Part shown: positions 8,669-17,286 of the stretch, one piece after another
How positions within the stretch are numbered: position 1 is the stretch's first letter
Layout: each line of letters starts with the position of its first letter
Assembly: GCF_000018545.1 (NCBI RefSeq)
Contig: NC_012587.1
Span: 434,001-498,000, forward strand
Source: Sinorhizobium fredii NGR234
Lineage (GTDB): Bacteria; Pseudomonadota; Alphaproteobacteria; Rhizobiales; Rhizobiaceae
Reading direction: 5' to 3'
Length of the DNA: 64,000 bases
Notes under the pieces: model-generated
What the model was told of the DNA's origin: nothing
The model's input: only the letters and a program-made list of their open reading frames with translations
Database searches by the model: none
Made by a program: the position numbers and the translations under genes

Positions 8669-8699
8669 CCCTCTCCTCGGGGTAAACCCGAGGAGAGGG
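8669..8699. terminator. bidirectional terminator hairpin between glcF and an L,D-transpeptidase gene
   Basis: Perfect 13-base stem, CCCTCTCCTCGGG with CCCGAGGAGAGGG, around a 5-base loop (GTAAA). It lies between two convergent genes, 14 bases after the glcF stop and 18 bases past the end of the opposing gene. The following bases are only weakly T-rich (CAATTT). Confidence 0.75.
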
Positions 8700-8716
8700 G
8701 CAATTTCTCGACTTCG

Positions 8717-9412
8717 TCAGCCGCCGAAGATCTGGCGGAAGATATCGACGCCACGATCGTCGTAGCTGACGTCGCCCTGCTTGTTGCCGGGGCCGATCAC
8801 GATCACCTTGGTGCCGATCGGTGCCCGCTCATAGAGGTGCTCGACGTCCTCGTTCATCATCCGGATGCAGCCGGATGACATGTTCTGGCCGATGGTCCAG
8901 GGCTGGTTCGTCCCATGGATGCGGAAGATCGTGTCGCGGCCGCCCTTGTAGAGATAGAGGGCGCGGGCGCCGAGCGGATTGTCGATGCCGCCCTCCTGGG
9001 TGATCGGCAGGATGCGCCCCTTTTCCTTTTCGCGCTGGCGCATCTCCGCCGGCGGCGTCCACGCCGGCCACTCGGCCTTGCGGCCGACCTTGACGACACC
9101 GGACCAGCCGAAGCCCTCGCGGCCGACGCCGATTCCGTAGCGCGTCGCGCGGTTCGGGCCGTCGATGTAGTAGAGATATTTGTTGTTGGTATCGACAATC
9201 ACGGTGCCAGGCGCCTCGTCCGTGCGGAACCTTACCTTGGTGCGCCAAAATCTCTGCGGTGGCTTTTTCGGCTGGGCGGCCAGCACGACATCGGAGCGCT
9301 TGACCTTCGCGCCGACAATGTCGGCCGGCGTGAAGGCAGACGCGTTTGCGGCAGCCAGGAATGCAGCGGCCGCGACGGTAAGCGCAGCCAACCTGGTGGC
9401 ATGAAGTCTCAT
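8717..9412 (-). CDS. L,D-transpeptidase (YkuD/ErfK family), secreted
   Basis: A 231-residue protein with a signal peptide (about residues 1-25, MRLHATRLAALTVAAAAFLAAANASA) and a YkuD catalytic domain. The active-site signature HGTNQPWTIG ... SSGCIRM contains the catalytic His and Cys. Such enzymes make 3-3 cross-links in peptidoglycan or attach proteins to it, in the periplasm; the exact reaction cannot be read. The ATG at 9412 has AGAGGG upstream; a longer in-frame reading would run through the RIME1-like repeat and is rejected. A paralogue lies just upstream at 9721-10470. Confidence 0.92.
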   Translation of the reverse strand: MRLHATRLAALTVAAAAFLAAANASAFTPADIVGAKVKRSDVVLAAQPKKPPQRFWRTKVRFRTDEAPGTVIVDTNNKYLYYIDGPNRATRYGIGVGREGFGWSGVVKVGRKAEWPAWTPPAEMRQREKEKGRILPITQEGGIDNPLGARALYLYKGGRDTIFRIHGTNQPWTIGQNMSSGCIRMMNEDVEHLYERAPIGTKVIVIGPGNKQGDVSYDDRGVDIFRQIFGG

Positions 9413-9596
9413 GTATGATTCCCTCTGAACCCTCGTTGCGGGCAAGCTATGTGTTTTAACCGCAAGTGCAAGCCCGTGATACATCCCATCGAACAAGGCA
9501 AGGGGCGGACATTGTATCACAGGGAACGGCTGTTGCTTTTCGATCACGATCGGGTGCAAGCAAAAGGAAACTTGCCTGGGAAGTATTCTACTGGGT

Positions 9597-9693
9597 GTTT
9601 CCTCAGATCGTAGCCGATTTAAAAACAGAACATGCAACAATTCAAAGTGTTACAGCGACCCTAGCGCGTCCGATTGGACGCGCGGCGCTGTAG
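9597..9693. repeat. RIME1-like repeat, degenerate left palindrome
   Basis: Aligns with the copies at 6798 and 48989 from TTTCCTCAGATCG to GCGCTGTAG. The right palindrome (GCGCGTCCGATTGGACGCGC) is intact, while the first (around CATGCAACAATTC) has decayed. It lies in the 308-base gap between two minus-strand L,D-transpeptidase genes; nothing else is recognised in that gap. Confidence 0.7.
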
Positions 9694-9720
9694 AACGCAC
9701 GGCCCTGTAGCCGGCCGGTG

Positions 9721-10470
9721 TTATATCACGATAACCTTGGTGCCGATTTTGACGCGCTCGTAAAGATCGACGACATCCTCGTTGCGCATGCGGATGCAAC
9801 CGGACGATACGCCATAACCGATCGTCCAGGGCGCATTGGTGCCATGGATGCGATAGAGCGTGGAGCCGAGATACATGGCGCGGGCGCCGAGCGGGTTTGC
9901 CGGACCGCCGTCCATGCGGTCCGGCAGATAGTGACCTTTGGCCGCTTCGCGCGCGATCATCTCCCCGGGCGGCGTCCAACTCGGCCACTCGGATTTCCGG
10001 GTTATCTTGTGCGCGCCGGCCCATTCGAAGCCCGGCTTGCCGACCCCGACACCGTAGCGGCGTGCTTGTCCGTCGCCGGTCACGAGATAGAGGAAGCGAT
10101 TGTTGGTGTCGATCACGATCGTGCCGGGCTTCTCGCCGGTATCGTAGGCCACCATCTGCGGCAGGAATTGCGGGTCGAATTGCGACTTCAACGGCTTTTG
10201 TGCGCGGTGGGCGGCGGCAGGCTGCACGGCCGCCGTTTCCAGCCGGCGCTTCGTCGGGCGGCGCTCCACCTGTTTTCGGGTGGCGGCCGGGGCTTGCGGC
10301 CGATAGACGGCCGGACGCACCCCTTCGCCGGTCAACTGCATCACCCAGGGCGCGGTGAGGTCGGGGCTGACAATCACCGGCGGGCGGTTCCGGTATCGGT
10401 CCGACGCGCCCGCGCCGGCGGGGAGGGTGCAGACAAGGCACGTGGCAAGCAAAAGGAATTTCTTCATCAT
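9721..10470 (-). CDS. L,D-transpeptidase (YkuD/ErfK family), secreted, second copy
   Basis: A 249-residue paralogue of the gene at 8717-9412. It has a signal peptide (MMKKFLLLATCLVCTLPAGAGA), a basic Pro/Ala-rich linker (about residues 50-95) and a YkuD domain with TIVIDTNNRFLYLV, RIHGTNAPWTIG and SSGCIRMRNEDV. The catalytic His and Cys are both present. The linker may let the domain reach the peptidoglycan. Two adjacent start codons (10470, 10467) are possible. The last residues (KIGTKVIVI) end sooner than in the paralogue, which has a further 25 or so. Confidence 0.92.
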   Translation of the reverse strand: MMKKFLLLATCLVCTLPAGAGASDRYRNRPPVIVSPDLTAPWVMQLTGEGVRPAVYRPQAPAATRKQVERRPTKRRLETAAVQPAAAHRAQKPLKSQFDPQFLPQMVAYDTGEKPGTIVIDTNNRFLYLVTGDGQARRYGVGVGKPGFEWAGAHKITRKSEWPSWTPPGEMIAREAAKGHYLPDRMDGGPANPLGARAMYLGSTLYRIHGTNAPWTIGYGVSSGCIRMRNEDVVDLYERVKIGTKVIVI

Positions 10471-10692
10471 CGAACGGACTCGCTACCTACGCCGAACTAA
10501 CTTTTTGGGGCAGCGCGGCGGCTGCACCTGGAATGGCGGGATGCTCGCATTCCTCCGCCACCGAACGGTAAACGCCGCTTCGATAAAATGCCGTGATGTG
10601 GATAAAGCTTTGGGTAGGGTTATTCCCCGCTTTATGAATCTGGTTTGCAAATGGTAAATGGAACAAAAGAGAAACGGGACGAGAGAGCAGCG

Positions 10693-11328
10693 ATGTCGGC
10701 AAGGGGCTTGATAACGGGCGAGGACGGGCGGCAACGTTGCGCCTGGCACGGCAATCTCGAGGACTACCGGCGCTACCACGATGAGGAATGGGGCCGCCCG
10801 GTGACGGACGATCGTCGGCTGTTCGAGAAGATCTGCCTGGAAGGTTTCCAGTCCGGTCTCTCCTGGCTGACGATCCTGAGGAAGCGCGAGTCGTTTCGCT
10901 CGGCCTTTTCCGGCTTCGACTTCGACGCGGTCGCCGAATTCGGTGAAGCCGACATCGAGCGCTGCCTTGCCGATCCCGGCATTGTCCGCCACCGCGGCAA
11001 GATCGTCTCGACCATCAACAATGCGCGGCGGGCAAAGGAGTTGCGTTCGGAATTCGGCTCGCTCGCCGCCTATTTCTGGGCGCACGAACCCGATGGAAGC
11101 GAACGCCCAGAGGTGGTCGACTACGAAACGTTGATCGCCAATCCGACAACACCGGCATCGGTCCGAATTTCGAAGGACTTGAAGAAACGCGGCTGGACCT
11201 TCGTCGGCCCGACGACCGTCTACGCTTTCATGCAGGCCATGGGGCTGGTCAACGACCACCTGGAAGGTTGCTTCTGCCGTGAAGGCATCGAGGAGATGCG
11301 GCGGCAATTCGCAAGGCCCACGACATAA
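10693..11328 (+). CDS. tag: DNA-3-methyladenine glycosylase I
   Basis: Base-excision repair enzyme that removes 3-methyladenine from alkylated DNA. The 211-residue protein shows RCAWHG at the N terminus, YHDEEWGRPVTDDRRLFEKICLEGFQSGLSW, and HLEGCFCR at the C terminus. The N-terminal Cys/His and the C-terminal His/Cys correspond to the zinc-snap ligands of E. coli Tag. The ATG at 10693 follows a GAGAGAGCAGCG stretch; an ATG at 10645 would add 16 residues not typical of the family. It stands alone and is followed by a hairpin at 11341-11373. Confidence 0.93.
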   Translation: MSARGLITGEDGRQRCAWHGNLEDYRRYHDEEWGRPVTDDRRLFEKICLEGFQSGLSWLTILRKRESFRSAFSGFDFDAVAEFGEADIERCLADPGIVRHRGKIVSTINNARRAKELRSEFGSLAAYFWAHEPDGSERPEVVDYETLIANPTTPASVRISKDLKKRGWTFVGPTTVYAFMQAMGLVNDHLEGCFCREGIEEMRRQFARPTT

Positions 11329-11340
11329 CTGACGGAGTGG

Positions 11341-11373
11341 CCCTCCCCGTACCTCCGGTAGAAGCGGGGAGGG
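11341..11373. terminator. hairpin between tag and the DUF305 gene
   Basis: CCCTCCCCG (11341-11349) pairs perfectly with CGGGGAGGG (11365-11373). It lies between two convergent genes and probably serves both strands. No long T run follows. Confidence 0.6.
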
Positions 11374-11382
11374 CGGTCTCGG

Positions 11383-11754
11383 CTAGCCGCCGTGCCCGGC
11401 GAGCCATTCCTTCATCATCTTGATCTCTCCCTCCTGGACCTTGATGATGGTTTCCGCGAGCTTGCGGATCGCCTCGTCCTTGCCGTATTCGAGCTCGACC
11501 TTCGCCATGTCGATCGCGCCCTGGTGGTGAGCGATCATGCCGCGCACGAAGTCGACGTCGGCATTGCCGGTGAAGTCGATGTCCATATCCTTGTGCATCT
11601 TGGCATTCGCTTCGGCGAAGGCCCTGCTCGATGGTGCCGGCTCGGCCGCCGTTGCATCGTGTTTCATGCCTTGATGACCGCTCTCTTGCGAAAGTGCGGG
11701 ACTGCCGATCGATGCGGCGATCATCAAAGCAGTGAGGATCCTTTTCAGGGACAT
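11383..11754 (-). CDS. secreted DUF305 protein
   Basis: A 123-residue protein with a signal peptide (MSLKRILTALMIAASIGSPALS) and a DUF305 four-helix domain. MHKDMDIDFTGNADVDFVRGMIAHHQGAIDMA is the family signature, with its His/Met pairs; a second Met-rich stretch, EGEIKMMKEWL, ends the protein. DUF305 proteins are often periplasmic and linked to copper handling (for example CopM in cyanobacteria). Metal binding is plausible here but not shown. GGAAAGG precedes the ATG. Two more minus-strand small genes lie just upstream at short spacing. Confidence 0.88.
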   Translation of the reverse strand: MSLKRILTALMIAASIGSPALSQESGHQGMKHDATAAEPAPSSRAFAEANAKMHKDMDIDFTGNADVDFVRGMIAHHQGAIDMAKVELEYGKDEAIRKLAETIIKVQEGEIKMMKEWLAGHGG

Positions 11755-11809
11755 AATGCGTACCTTTCCAATCTATGGGGTTTATGACTTTTGCTGCGAA
11801 GTCGCAGCG

Positions 11810-12187
11810 CTAGACGGAAGGGTAGCGTTTGGGCGGCGGGGACAGGGGTTTGAGGGCTTGGTCGAGGAGTGTCGCCTGACGCTGCGGCGTGAGCCGTGTC
11901 GAAGGCCCCGCGGATCGCGTGAGCCCCATGGGCGCTGCATCGATCGCGACACAGGCCGAGCAGAGCGTCGGGTGGTCCGATTTTGCCGGACCGGGACAAT
12001 GGGCCTGCTTCCCACAATGGCTGCCGCCATCCGCGGAGGCATGCCGCATGGTATCGGAGGTCAGCACGTTGTGGTGGTGTGTGTTAGCGGCCTTCGCTGC
12101 GATGTCGCGCGCCTGGGCGACCGCAGGAAGGGCGCCGCCAAGCGGGGCGGACAGAAGCAGAAGGATGATGGCAAGCCAGCGCAGCAT
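11810..12187 (-). CDS. small secreted His/Cys-rich protein, possible metal binder
   Basis: About 125 residues. The N terminus is a clear signal peptide (MLRWLAIILLLLSAPLGGALPAVAQA). The mature part has HHH, then a Cys/His cluster (HCGKQAHC, later CSAC) and a basic Pro-rich tail. The Cys/His spacing recalls DUF2946-like proteins found near copper genes, but I do not recognise the family with confidence. The gene is 55 bases upstream of the DUF305 gene on the same strand, so the two may share a transcript. No strong ribosome site is visible before the ATG at 12187; an ATG at 12232 is an alternative. Function unknown. Confidence 0.55.
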   Translation of the reverse strand: MLRWLAIILLLLSAPLGGALPAVAQARDIAAKAANTHHHNVLTSDTMRHASADGGSHCGKQAHCPGPAKSDHPTLCSACVAIDAAPMGLTRSAGPSTRLTPQRQATLLDQALKPLSPPPKRYPSV

Positions 12188-12261
12188 GCCGGGAAGATAG
12201 GCTACTGCATCTCGAATAAGAAGGGGCGGCATGGGGAGATCGCCAAGTCGTGATCGCCTCA

Positions 12262-12690
12262 TCAAGCCGGCAACGCAGATCGACTCCGGGGCACGGCGAA
12301 TACGCCTTGCAGGGAACCTCCTGCGCCATGTGCGCCGAGCGTCGAGTTTCCGATGCAGCAAAGCTGGTATGCGCTTCCGCTCGGCCGGCGGACCATCGCC
12401 GAAAAGCAGAAGGACGAGGACGTCGCTGTCGCCTGTTCCAAGATGCTCAGGATTGTCGCTCGGTCTTCCTGGTCGTAGGCCCGGACGAGGTCGATGATGC
12501 CGCAGGGATTCTGCCTCAGGCCAAGCAGCGAAAGTGTCCGTAGGCCGACCACAAAGGCGCCGCTGTCCACGTCGCAATGCCACCGGTCGATCACATAGCC
12601 AGCCTTCGCGAGCGCGCGGGTCCAGGCCCCATGGGTTTCCGGATTGAGCGGTCGTATCGCTGCCGCCCCGGGCGTCATGACAGTCAGCAT
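12262..12690 (-). CDS. small stand-alone PAS-domain protein
   Basis: A protein of about 142 residues consisting of little more than one PAS fold. After a short lead, DVDSGAFVVGLRTLSLLGL, the helix DLVRAYDQEDRATILSILEQA and the paired strands SSFCFSAMVRRPSGSAYQL and GSLQGVFAVPRS follow the order of a PAS_3-type domain. There is no output domain, so it would act as a partner or decoy sensor, or be a remnant. The ATG at 12690 has GGAGA ten bases upstream, in the last of three 17-base direct repeats; an ATG at 12756 would translate the repeats. Ligand and role unknown. Confidence 0.6.
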   Translation of the reverse strand: MLTVMTPGAAAIRPLNPETHGAWTRALAKAGYVIDRWHCDVDSGAFVVGLRTLSLLGLRQNPCGIIDLVRAYDQEDRATILSILEQATATSSSFCFSAMVRRPSGSAYQLCCIGNSTLGAHGAGGSLQGVFAVPRSRSALPA

Positions 12691-12697
12691 TTTGCCA

Positions 12698-12753
12698 AAG
12701 TCTCCGTTGAAGCCCCAAGTCTCCGTTGAAGCCTCAAAGTCTCCGTTGAAGCC
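12698..12753. repeat. three direct repeats of 17 bases in front of the PAS gene
   Basis: AAGTCTCCGTTGAAGCC occurs at 12698-12714, 12717-12733 and 12737-12753, with spacers of two and three bases. Read on the minus strand each unit contains AACGGAGACTT, so each offers the same GGAGA. Only the unit nearest the gene is placed to act as its ribosome site. Confidence 0.85.
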
Positions 12754-12972
12754 CATGTGTCGAACGGCTTAACTTATAAGCGTAGTGCGACAGATTTACA
12801 ATCATCGCGTTGTGATCGGAAACGTTAAACCGAAACGCTTTTTGCGCCGCCTGGTTCCGCGATCTTTCCGGATGCCGGGCTGACCACCCTTTGTCGGCCG
12901 CCGCCCTTGCCGCCCTTGCCGTGATCCGGTAGGGAAGGCACCGACCAAGCTTTAGAGCCCGGAATGCCTTCC

Positions 12973-14487
12973 ATGAACGACAAACCGAAGAAACCGCAGA
13001 AGCTAAAAGCACGCCTGCCGCGCGGCTTCGTTGACCGTTCGGCTGCGGATATCCGCGCCGTCGACGAGATGATCGCGAAGATCCGCGAAGTCTATGAGCG
13101 CTATGGTTTCGATCCCGTCGAAACGCCGCTGTTCGAATATACCGATGCGCTTGGCAAGTTCCTTCCCGACAGCGATCGGCCGAACGAAGGCGTGTTCTCG
13201 CTGACGGACGACGACGAGCAATGGATGAGCCTGCGCTACGATCTGACGGCGCCGCTTGCCCGTCACGTGGCGGAGAACTTCAACGAGATACAGCTTCCCC
13301 ACCGCACCTATCGGGCCGGCTACGTGTTCCGCAACGAAAAGCCGGGGCCGGGCCGCTTCCGCCAGTTCATGCAGTTCGATGCGGACACCGTCGGCGCCGC
13401 CGGCGTGCAGGCCGATGCCGAGATGTGCATGATGATGGCCGACACCATGGAGGCGCTGGGGATTGCACGCGGCGACTATGTGATCCGGGTCAACAACCGC
13501 AAGGTCCTGGACGGCGTGCTCGAGGCGATCGGTCTCGGCGGCGGCGACCAGGCGAACGCCCGGCTGACGGTGCTGCGGGCCATCGACAAGCTCGACAAGT
13601 TCGGCCCGGAAGGCGTGCGCCTGCTGCTTGGCGAGGGGCGCAAGGACGAAAGCGGCGATTTCACCAAGGGCGCGGGGCTGAATGAGGAGCAGATCCGCAA
13701 GATCCTGTTCTTCGTCGGCATCTCCGATTATGCGAAGAGCGCCGGTGAATTGGCCGAGCTCGTCGCCGGCACCGGCAAGGGCACGGAAGGTGTAGAGGAA
13801 CTCAACACGATCCGCAGCCTCGTGCTCAGCGCCGGCTATGAAGCGGATCGCATCAAGATCGACCCGTCCGTCGTGCGCGGCCTCGAATACTATACCGGCC
13901 CCGTCTTCGAGGCCGAGTTGCAGTTTTCCGTCACCAACGAGAAGGGCGAAAAGGTCGTCTTCGGATCGGTGGGAGGCGGCGGCCGCTATGACGGCCTCGT
14001 GTCGCGCTTCATGGGTCAGCCCGTGCCGGCAACCGGCTTCTCGATCGGCGTGTCGCGGCTGATGACGGCGCTGAAGAACCTCGGCAAGCTGGGGGTCGAA
14101 GAGGTGGTCGCGCCGGTCGTCGTCTGCGTCATGGACCGCGATATCGACAGCATGGGCCGCTACCAGCGCTTCGTGCAGCAATTGCGCCATGCCGGCATCC
14201 GCGCCGAGATGTATCAGGGCAACAAGAAGAATTTCGGCGACCAGCTCAAATATGCCGACCGCCGAGGCTCGCCGATCGCCATCATCCAGGGCGGTGACGA
14301 ACGCGCCTCGGGCATTGTCCAGATCAAGGACTTGATCGAGGGCAAGCGGCTCTCGGGAGAGATCGAGGATAACGTCGCCTGGCGCGAGGCCCGCGTCGCC
14401 CAGGTCTCCGTTCCGGAGGGCGACCTCGTCGCGAAGGTCCGCGAGATTCTGGCAGAACAGGCCGAGGACCGGAAAAGGGCAGGCTGA
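12973..14487 (+). CDS. hisS: histidine--tRNA ligase
   Basis: Cytoplasmic class II synthetase that charges tRNA-His. About 504 residues. Motif 2 is seen in [27 protein letters not shown], the histidine-specific stretch in [16 protein letters not shown], motif 3 in GFSIGVSRL, and an anticodon-binding domain ends the protein. The start [10 protein letters not shown] at 12973 fits the family; an ATG three codons earlier (12964) is possible. Its TGA shares a base with the ATG of hisZ, so hisS, hisZ and hisG form one coupled unit, a known rhizobial arrangement. Confidence 0.95.
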   Translation: MNDKPKKPQKLKARLPRGFVDRSAADIRAVDEMIAKIREVYERYGFDPVETPLFEYTDALGKFLPDSDRPNEGVFSLTDDDEQWMSLRYDLTAPLARHVAENFNEIQLPHRTYRAGYVFRNEKPGPGRFRQFMQFDADTVGAAGVQADAEMCMMMADTMEALGIARGDYVIRVNNRKVLDGVLEAIGLGGGDQANARLTVLRAIDKLDKFGPEGVRLLLGEGRKDESGDFTKGAGLNEEQIRKILFFVGISDYAKSAGELAELVAGTGKGTEGVEELNTIRSLVLSAGYEADRIKIDPSVVRGLEYYTGPVFEAELQFSVTNEKGEKVVFGSVGGGGRYDGLVSRFMGQPVPATGFSIGVSRLMTALKNLGKLGVEEVVAPVVVCVMDRDIDSMGRYQRFVQQLRHAGIRAEMYQGNKKNFGDQLKYADRRGSPIAIIQGGDERASGIVQIKDLIEGKRLSGEIEDNVAWREARVAQVSVPEGDLVAKVREILAEQAEDRKRAG

Positions 14488-15626
14488 TGCCGCTGATCAA
14501 CCTTCCTGCCTTTGCCGGTGACCTTCTTGCCGACTTCGAGCGGCTGAAGACGCTGCGCGTCGACACGCCGGTGATCCAGCCGGCCGAGCCCTTTCTCGAC
14601 ATGGCCGGGGAAGACCTGCGCCGGCGGATCTTCATGACGCAGAGCGAGACCGGCGACAGCCTCTGCCTGCGGCCGGAATTCACCATCCCCGTCTGCCTTC
14701 GCCATATCGAGACGGCAACCGGGACGCCGCAGCGTTACGCCTATCTTGGCGAGGTCTTCCGGCAGCGCCGGGAGGGCTCGAGCGAATTCTACCAGGCGGG
14801 TATCGAGGATCTCGGCGACACCGATACGGCTGGCGCCGATGCGCGGGCGATCGGCGACGCCATGCGCGTGCTCTCCAACCGGCTTGCCAATCGGCGACTC
14901 AAGGTGACGCTTGGCGATCAATCGGTCTTCGAGGCGGTCATTGCCGCCTGCGGATTGCCGGGCGGCTGGCAGAAGCGTTTGATCCACGCCTTCGGTGACC
15001 CCAAACAGCTGCAGAAGCTGCTCGGCGAGCTCGCCGATCCCAAGTCCCCCGGTGTCTTCGGCCATGAAGTCGAGCGGCTTGCCATCCTGGGCATCCTCGA
15101 CGACGAGGAGCGGCTCGTCGCCCATCTTGCCGAGACGATGGAGGCGACCGGCTATTCCACCAATGCCAGCCGTTCGCCGCGCGACATCGCCCGTCGGCTG
15201 AAGGAAAAGATGGAACTGGCGACGACGCGGCTTGACAGGGCCGCCCTCGCCGTGATGCGCGAATTCCTTGCGTTCGACTTGCCGCTTTCCGAAGCACCGG
15301 CGGCGCTGCACGCTTTCGCAAAGAAATCGAGACTGAAGATCGACGACGCCCTCTCGCTCTTCGACGCCCGCGTCGCGGCGATCGCCAAGGTCGGCGCCGA
15401 GAGCGACCTCATCCGCTATCGAGCCGCCTTCGGCCGTCCGCTCGATTACTACACCGGCCTTGTCTTCGAGATCGAGGCTGAAGGAGCGCCGGCGGTTCTG
15501 GCGGGCGGCGGGCGCTTCGATCGGCTGCTGACGCTGCTCGGCGCCCGCGAGCATATTCCGGCCGTCGGCTTCTCTCTTTGGCTCGACCGGATCGAACGGG
15601 CGATCGCTGCCGCAGGGGGCGCTTAA
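14487..15626 (+). CDS. hisZ: ATP phosphoribosyltransferase regulatory subunit HisZ
   Basis: A 379-residue HisRS-like protein without tRNA-charging function. The fold is visible in LCLRPEFTIPVCLRHIE and YAYLGEVFRQRREGSSEFYQAGIEDLG (motif 2 region) and in YYTGLVFEIEAEGA with GGGRFDRLL. HisZ pairs with short-form HisG to make the hetero-octameric ATP phosphoribosyltransferase, the histidine-feedback-controlled first step of histidine synthesis. It starts within the last base of the hisS stop and ends directly against the hisG ATG. Confidence 0.94.
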   Translation: MPLINLPAFAGDLLADFERLKTLRVDTPVIQPAEPFLDMAGEDLRRRIFMTQSETGDSLCLRPEFTIPVCLRHIETATGTPQRYAYLGEVFRQRREGSSEFYQAGIEDLGDTDTAGADARAIGDAMRVLSNRLANRRLKVTLGDQSVFEAVIAACGLPGGWQKRLIHAFGDPKQLQKLLGELADPKSPGVFGHEVERLAILGILDDEERLVAHLAETMEATGYSTNASRSPRDIARRLKEKMELATTRLDRAALAVMREFLAFDLPLSEAPAALHAFAKKSRLKIDDALSLFDARVAAIAKVGAESDLIRYRAAFGRPLDYYTGLVFEIEAEGAPAVLAGGGRFDRLLTLLGAREHIPAVGFSLWLDRIERAIAAAGGA

Positions 15627-16322
15627 ATGACGATTACGATTGCGCTACCGTCCAAGGGGCGGATGAAGGATGACGCCTCGGCCATCTTCGAGCGCGCCGG
15701 GATGAAGATCGTCGCCGTCGGCAACGACCGCTCCTATCGCGGCCGCGTCGAGGGCTGGGACGATGTCGAGGTCGCCTTCCTGTCGGCCTCCGAGATCTCC
15801 CGCGAGGTCGGCAGCGGCGCCGTCGATTTCGGCGTCACCGGCGAGGACCTGGTACGCGAAGGCATCGCCGATGTCGACGCGCGTGTCGAATTCGCGGCCC
15901 GGCTCGGCTTCGGCCATGCCGATGTCGTCGTCGCGGTGCCGGAAGTCTGGTACGACGTCGACACCATGGCCGACCTCGGCGACGTGGCCGCCGACTTCCG
16001 CGCCCGCCATGGCCGCCGGCTGGCGATCGCCACCAAATACTGGCGGCTGACGCAGCAGTTCTTTTCCGGCAGCCACGGCATCCAACTCTATCGGATCGTC
16101 GAAAGCCTGGGCGCGACCGAAGGGGCGCCGGCCTCCGGCTCGGCCGACATCATCGTCGACATCACCTCGACCGGATCCACCTTGAAGGCGAACCACCTGA
16201 AGATTCTTTCGGATGGCGTGATCCTGCGATCCGAAGCTTGCCTCGTCCGCGCCCGCAAGCCAGCCCATGACGGCTATCCCATGATCGACCGGATCATTTC
16301 CTCCGTGCGCTCCGTCCTCTGA
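15627..16322 (+). CDS. hisG: ATP phosphoribosyltransferase, short form HisG
   Basis: Catalytic subunit that joins ATP and phosphoribosyl pyrophosphate. At 231 residues it lacks the C-terminal regulatory domain of long HisG, consistent with the HisZ gene next to it. Family stretches are [13 protein letters not shown] at the start, [27 protein letters not shown] and the PRPP-binding loop [17 protein letters not shown]. The ATG follows the hisZ stop with no gap. Confidence 0.95.
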   Translation: MTITIALPSKGRMKDDASAIFERAGMKIVAVGNDRSYRGRVEGWDDVEVAFLSASEISREVGSGAVDFGVTGEDLVREGIADVDARVEFAARLGFGHADVVVAVPEVWYDVDTMADLGDVAADFRARHGRRLAIATKYWRLTQQFFSGSHGIQLYRIVESLGATEGAPASGSADIIVDITSTGSTLKANHLKILSDGVILRSEACLVRARKPAHDGYPMIDRIISSVRSVL

Positions 16323-16433
16323 AATCATCGGATGACGGAATTTTCGCCCGGGCACTGACAAATGCAACCGGGGCGACCTATGTAGGGACGGCAGACATCC
16401 ATCCTACCGTTATTCCCCACCTCGAGGCACCTT

Positions 16434-17141
16434 ATGGCTGATCTTTCCTCATTCCCGATCACGAACCGCTGGCCGGCGAAGAATTCCGACATCATCCAGC
16501 TCTACTCCTTGCCGACGCCGAACGGCGTGAAGATCTCGATTGCTCTCGAAGAACTCGGATTGCCCTATGAGGCGCACCGCATTTCCTTCGATACGAACGA
16601 GCAGAAATCGCCTGAATTCGTGTCGCTCAACCCGAACGGCCGCATCCCGGCGATCATCGATCCGAACGGACCTGACGGCAAGCCGATCGGCCTTTTCGAA
16701 TCCGGCGCGATCCTGATCTACCTCGCCGAAAAGACTGGGAAGCTCATTCCGGCCGATGCGGCCCGCCGCTATGAGACGCTGTGCTGGGTGATGTTCCAGA
16801 TGGGCGGCGTCGGCCCGATGCTTGGCCAGTTCGGTCATTTCTTCAAATTCGCGGCCGACAAGGTTGCCAACAATTCCTATCCGGTGGAGCGCTATCGCGA
16901 CGAGGCGAAACGCTTGCTCGGCGTCCTCGAAGCGCGGCTCGAAGGTCGCCAGTGGCTGATGGGCGACGCGTACACCATTGCCGACATCGCCACCTACCCC
17001 TGGGTTGAGGGCGCACGCAAATTCTATGGCGGCGCCGAGGTGCTCGATTACAAGAGCTTCCCGAACGTCATGGCCTGGGTCGAACGCGGCCTGGCGCGCC
17101 CGGCGGCGCAGAGGGGCATGGAGATTCCACGCAAGGAATGA
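16434..17141 (+). CDS. glutathione S-transferase, YghU/YfcG-like
   Basis: A 235-residue cytosolic protein with an N-terminal thioredoxin-like domain (IQLYSLPTPNGVKISIALEELGLPYE, then NGRIPAIIDP and LFESGAILIYLAEK) and an all-helical C-terminal domain (GDAYTIADIATYPWV with the N-capping box). The TPN motif in place of a catalytic Ser or Cys is typical of the nu class, whose members reduce disulfides or peroxides with glutathione. The substrate is not known. The ATG has GAGGCA upstream. A hairpin at 17218-17249 follows. Confidence 0.9.
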   Translation: MADLSSFPITNRWPAKNSDIIQLYSLPTPNGVKISIALEELGLPYEAHRISFDTNEQKSPEFVSLNPNGRIPAIIDPNGPDGKPIGLFESGAILIYLAEKTGKLIPADAARRYETLCWVMFQMGGVGPMLGQFGHFFKFAADKVANNSYPVERYRDEAKRLLGVLEARLEGRQWLMGDAYTIADIATYPWVEGARKFYGGAEVLDYKSFPNVMAWVERGLARPAAQRGMEIPRKE

Positions 17142-17217
17142 TCCGGGCGACGCGCCGCCGCCGAGTTGACGAAAGGCGGGCCGGGAGGCTACGGGTAGGC
17201 GGAAATCGGATGAAGCA

Positions 17218-17249
17218 AAGTGGGTGCGGCGTTCTTCCCGCACCCACTT
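17218..17249. terminator. perfect hairpin after the glutathione transferase gene
   Basis: AAGTGGGTGCGG (17218-17229) and CCGCACCCACTT (17238-17249) are exact inverted copies around an 8-base loop. It lies 76 bases after the stop at 17141. No T run follows, so termination could be factor-assisted. It ends 37 bases before the next start codon, so an effect on that leader is also possible. Confidence 0.55.
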
Positions 17250-17286
17250 GGCCTCGCGGAATCGTCGGTCCAAACGGGTGGAAAAC

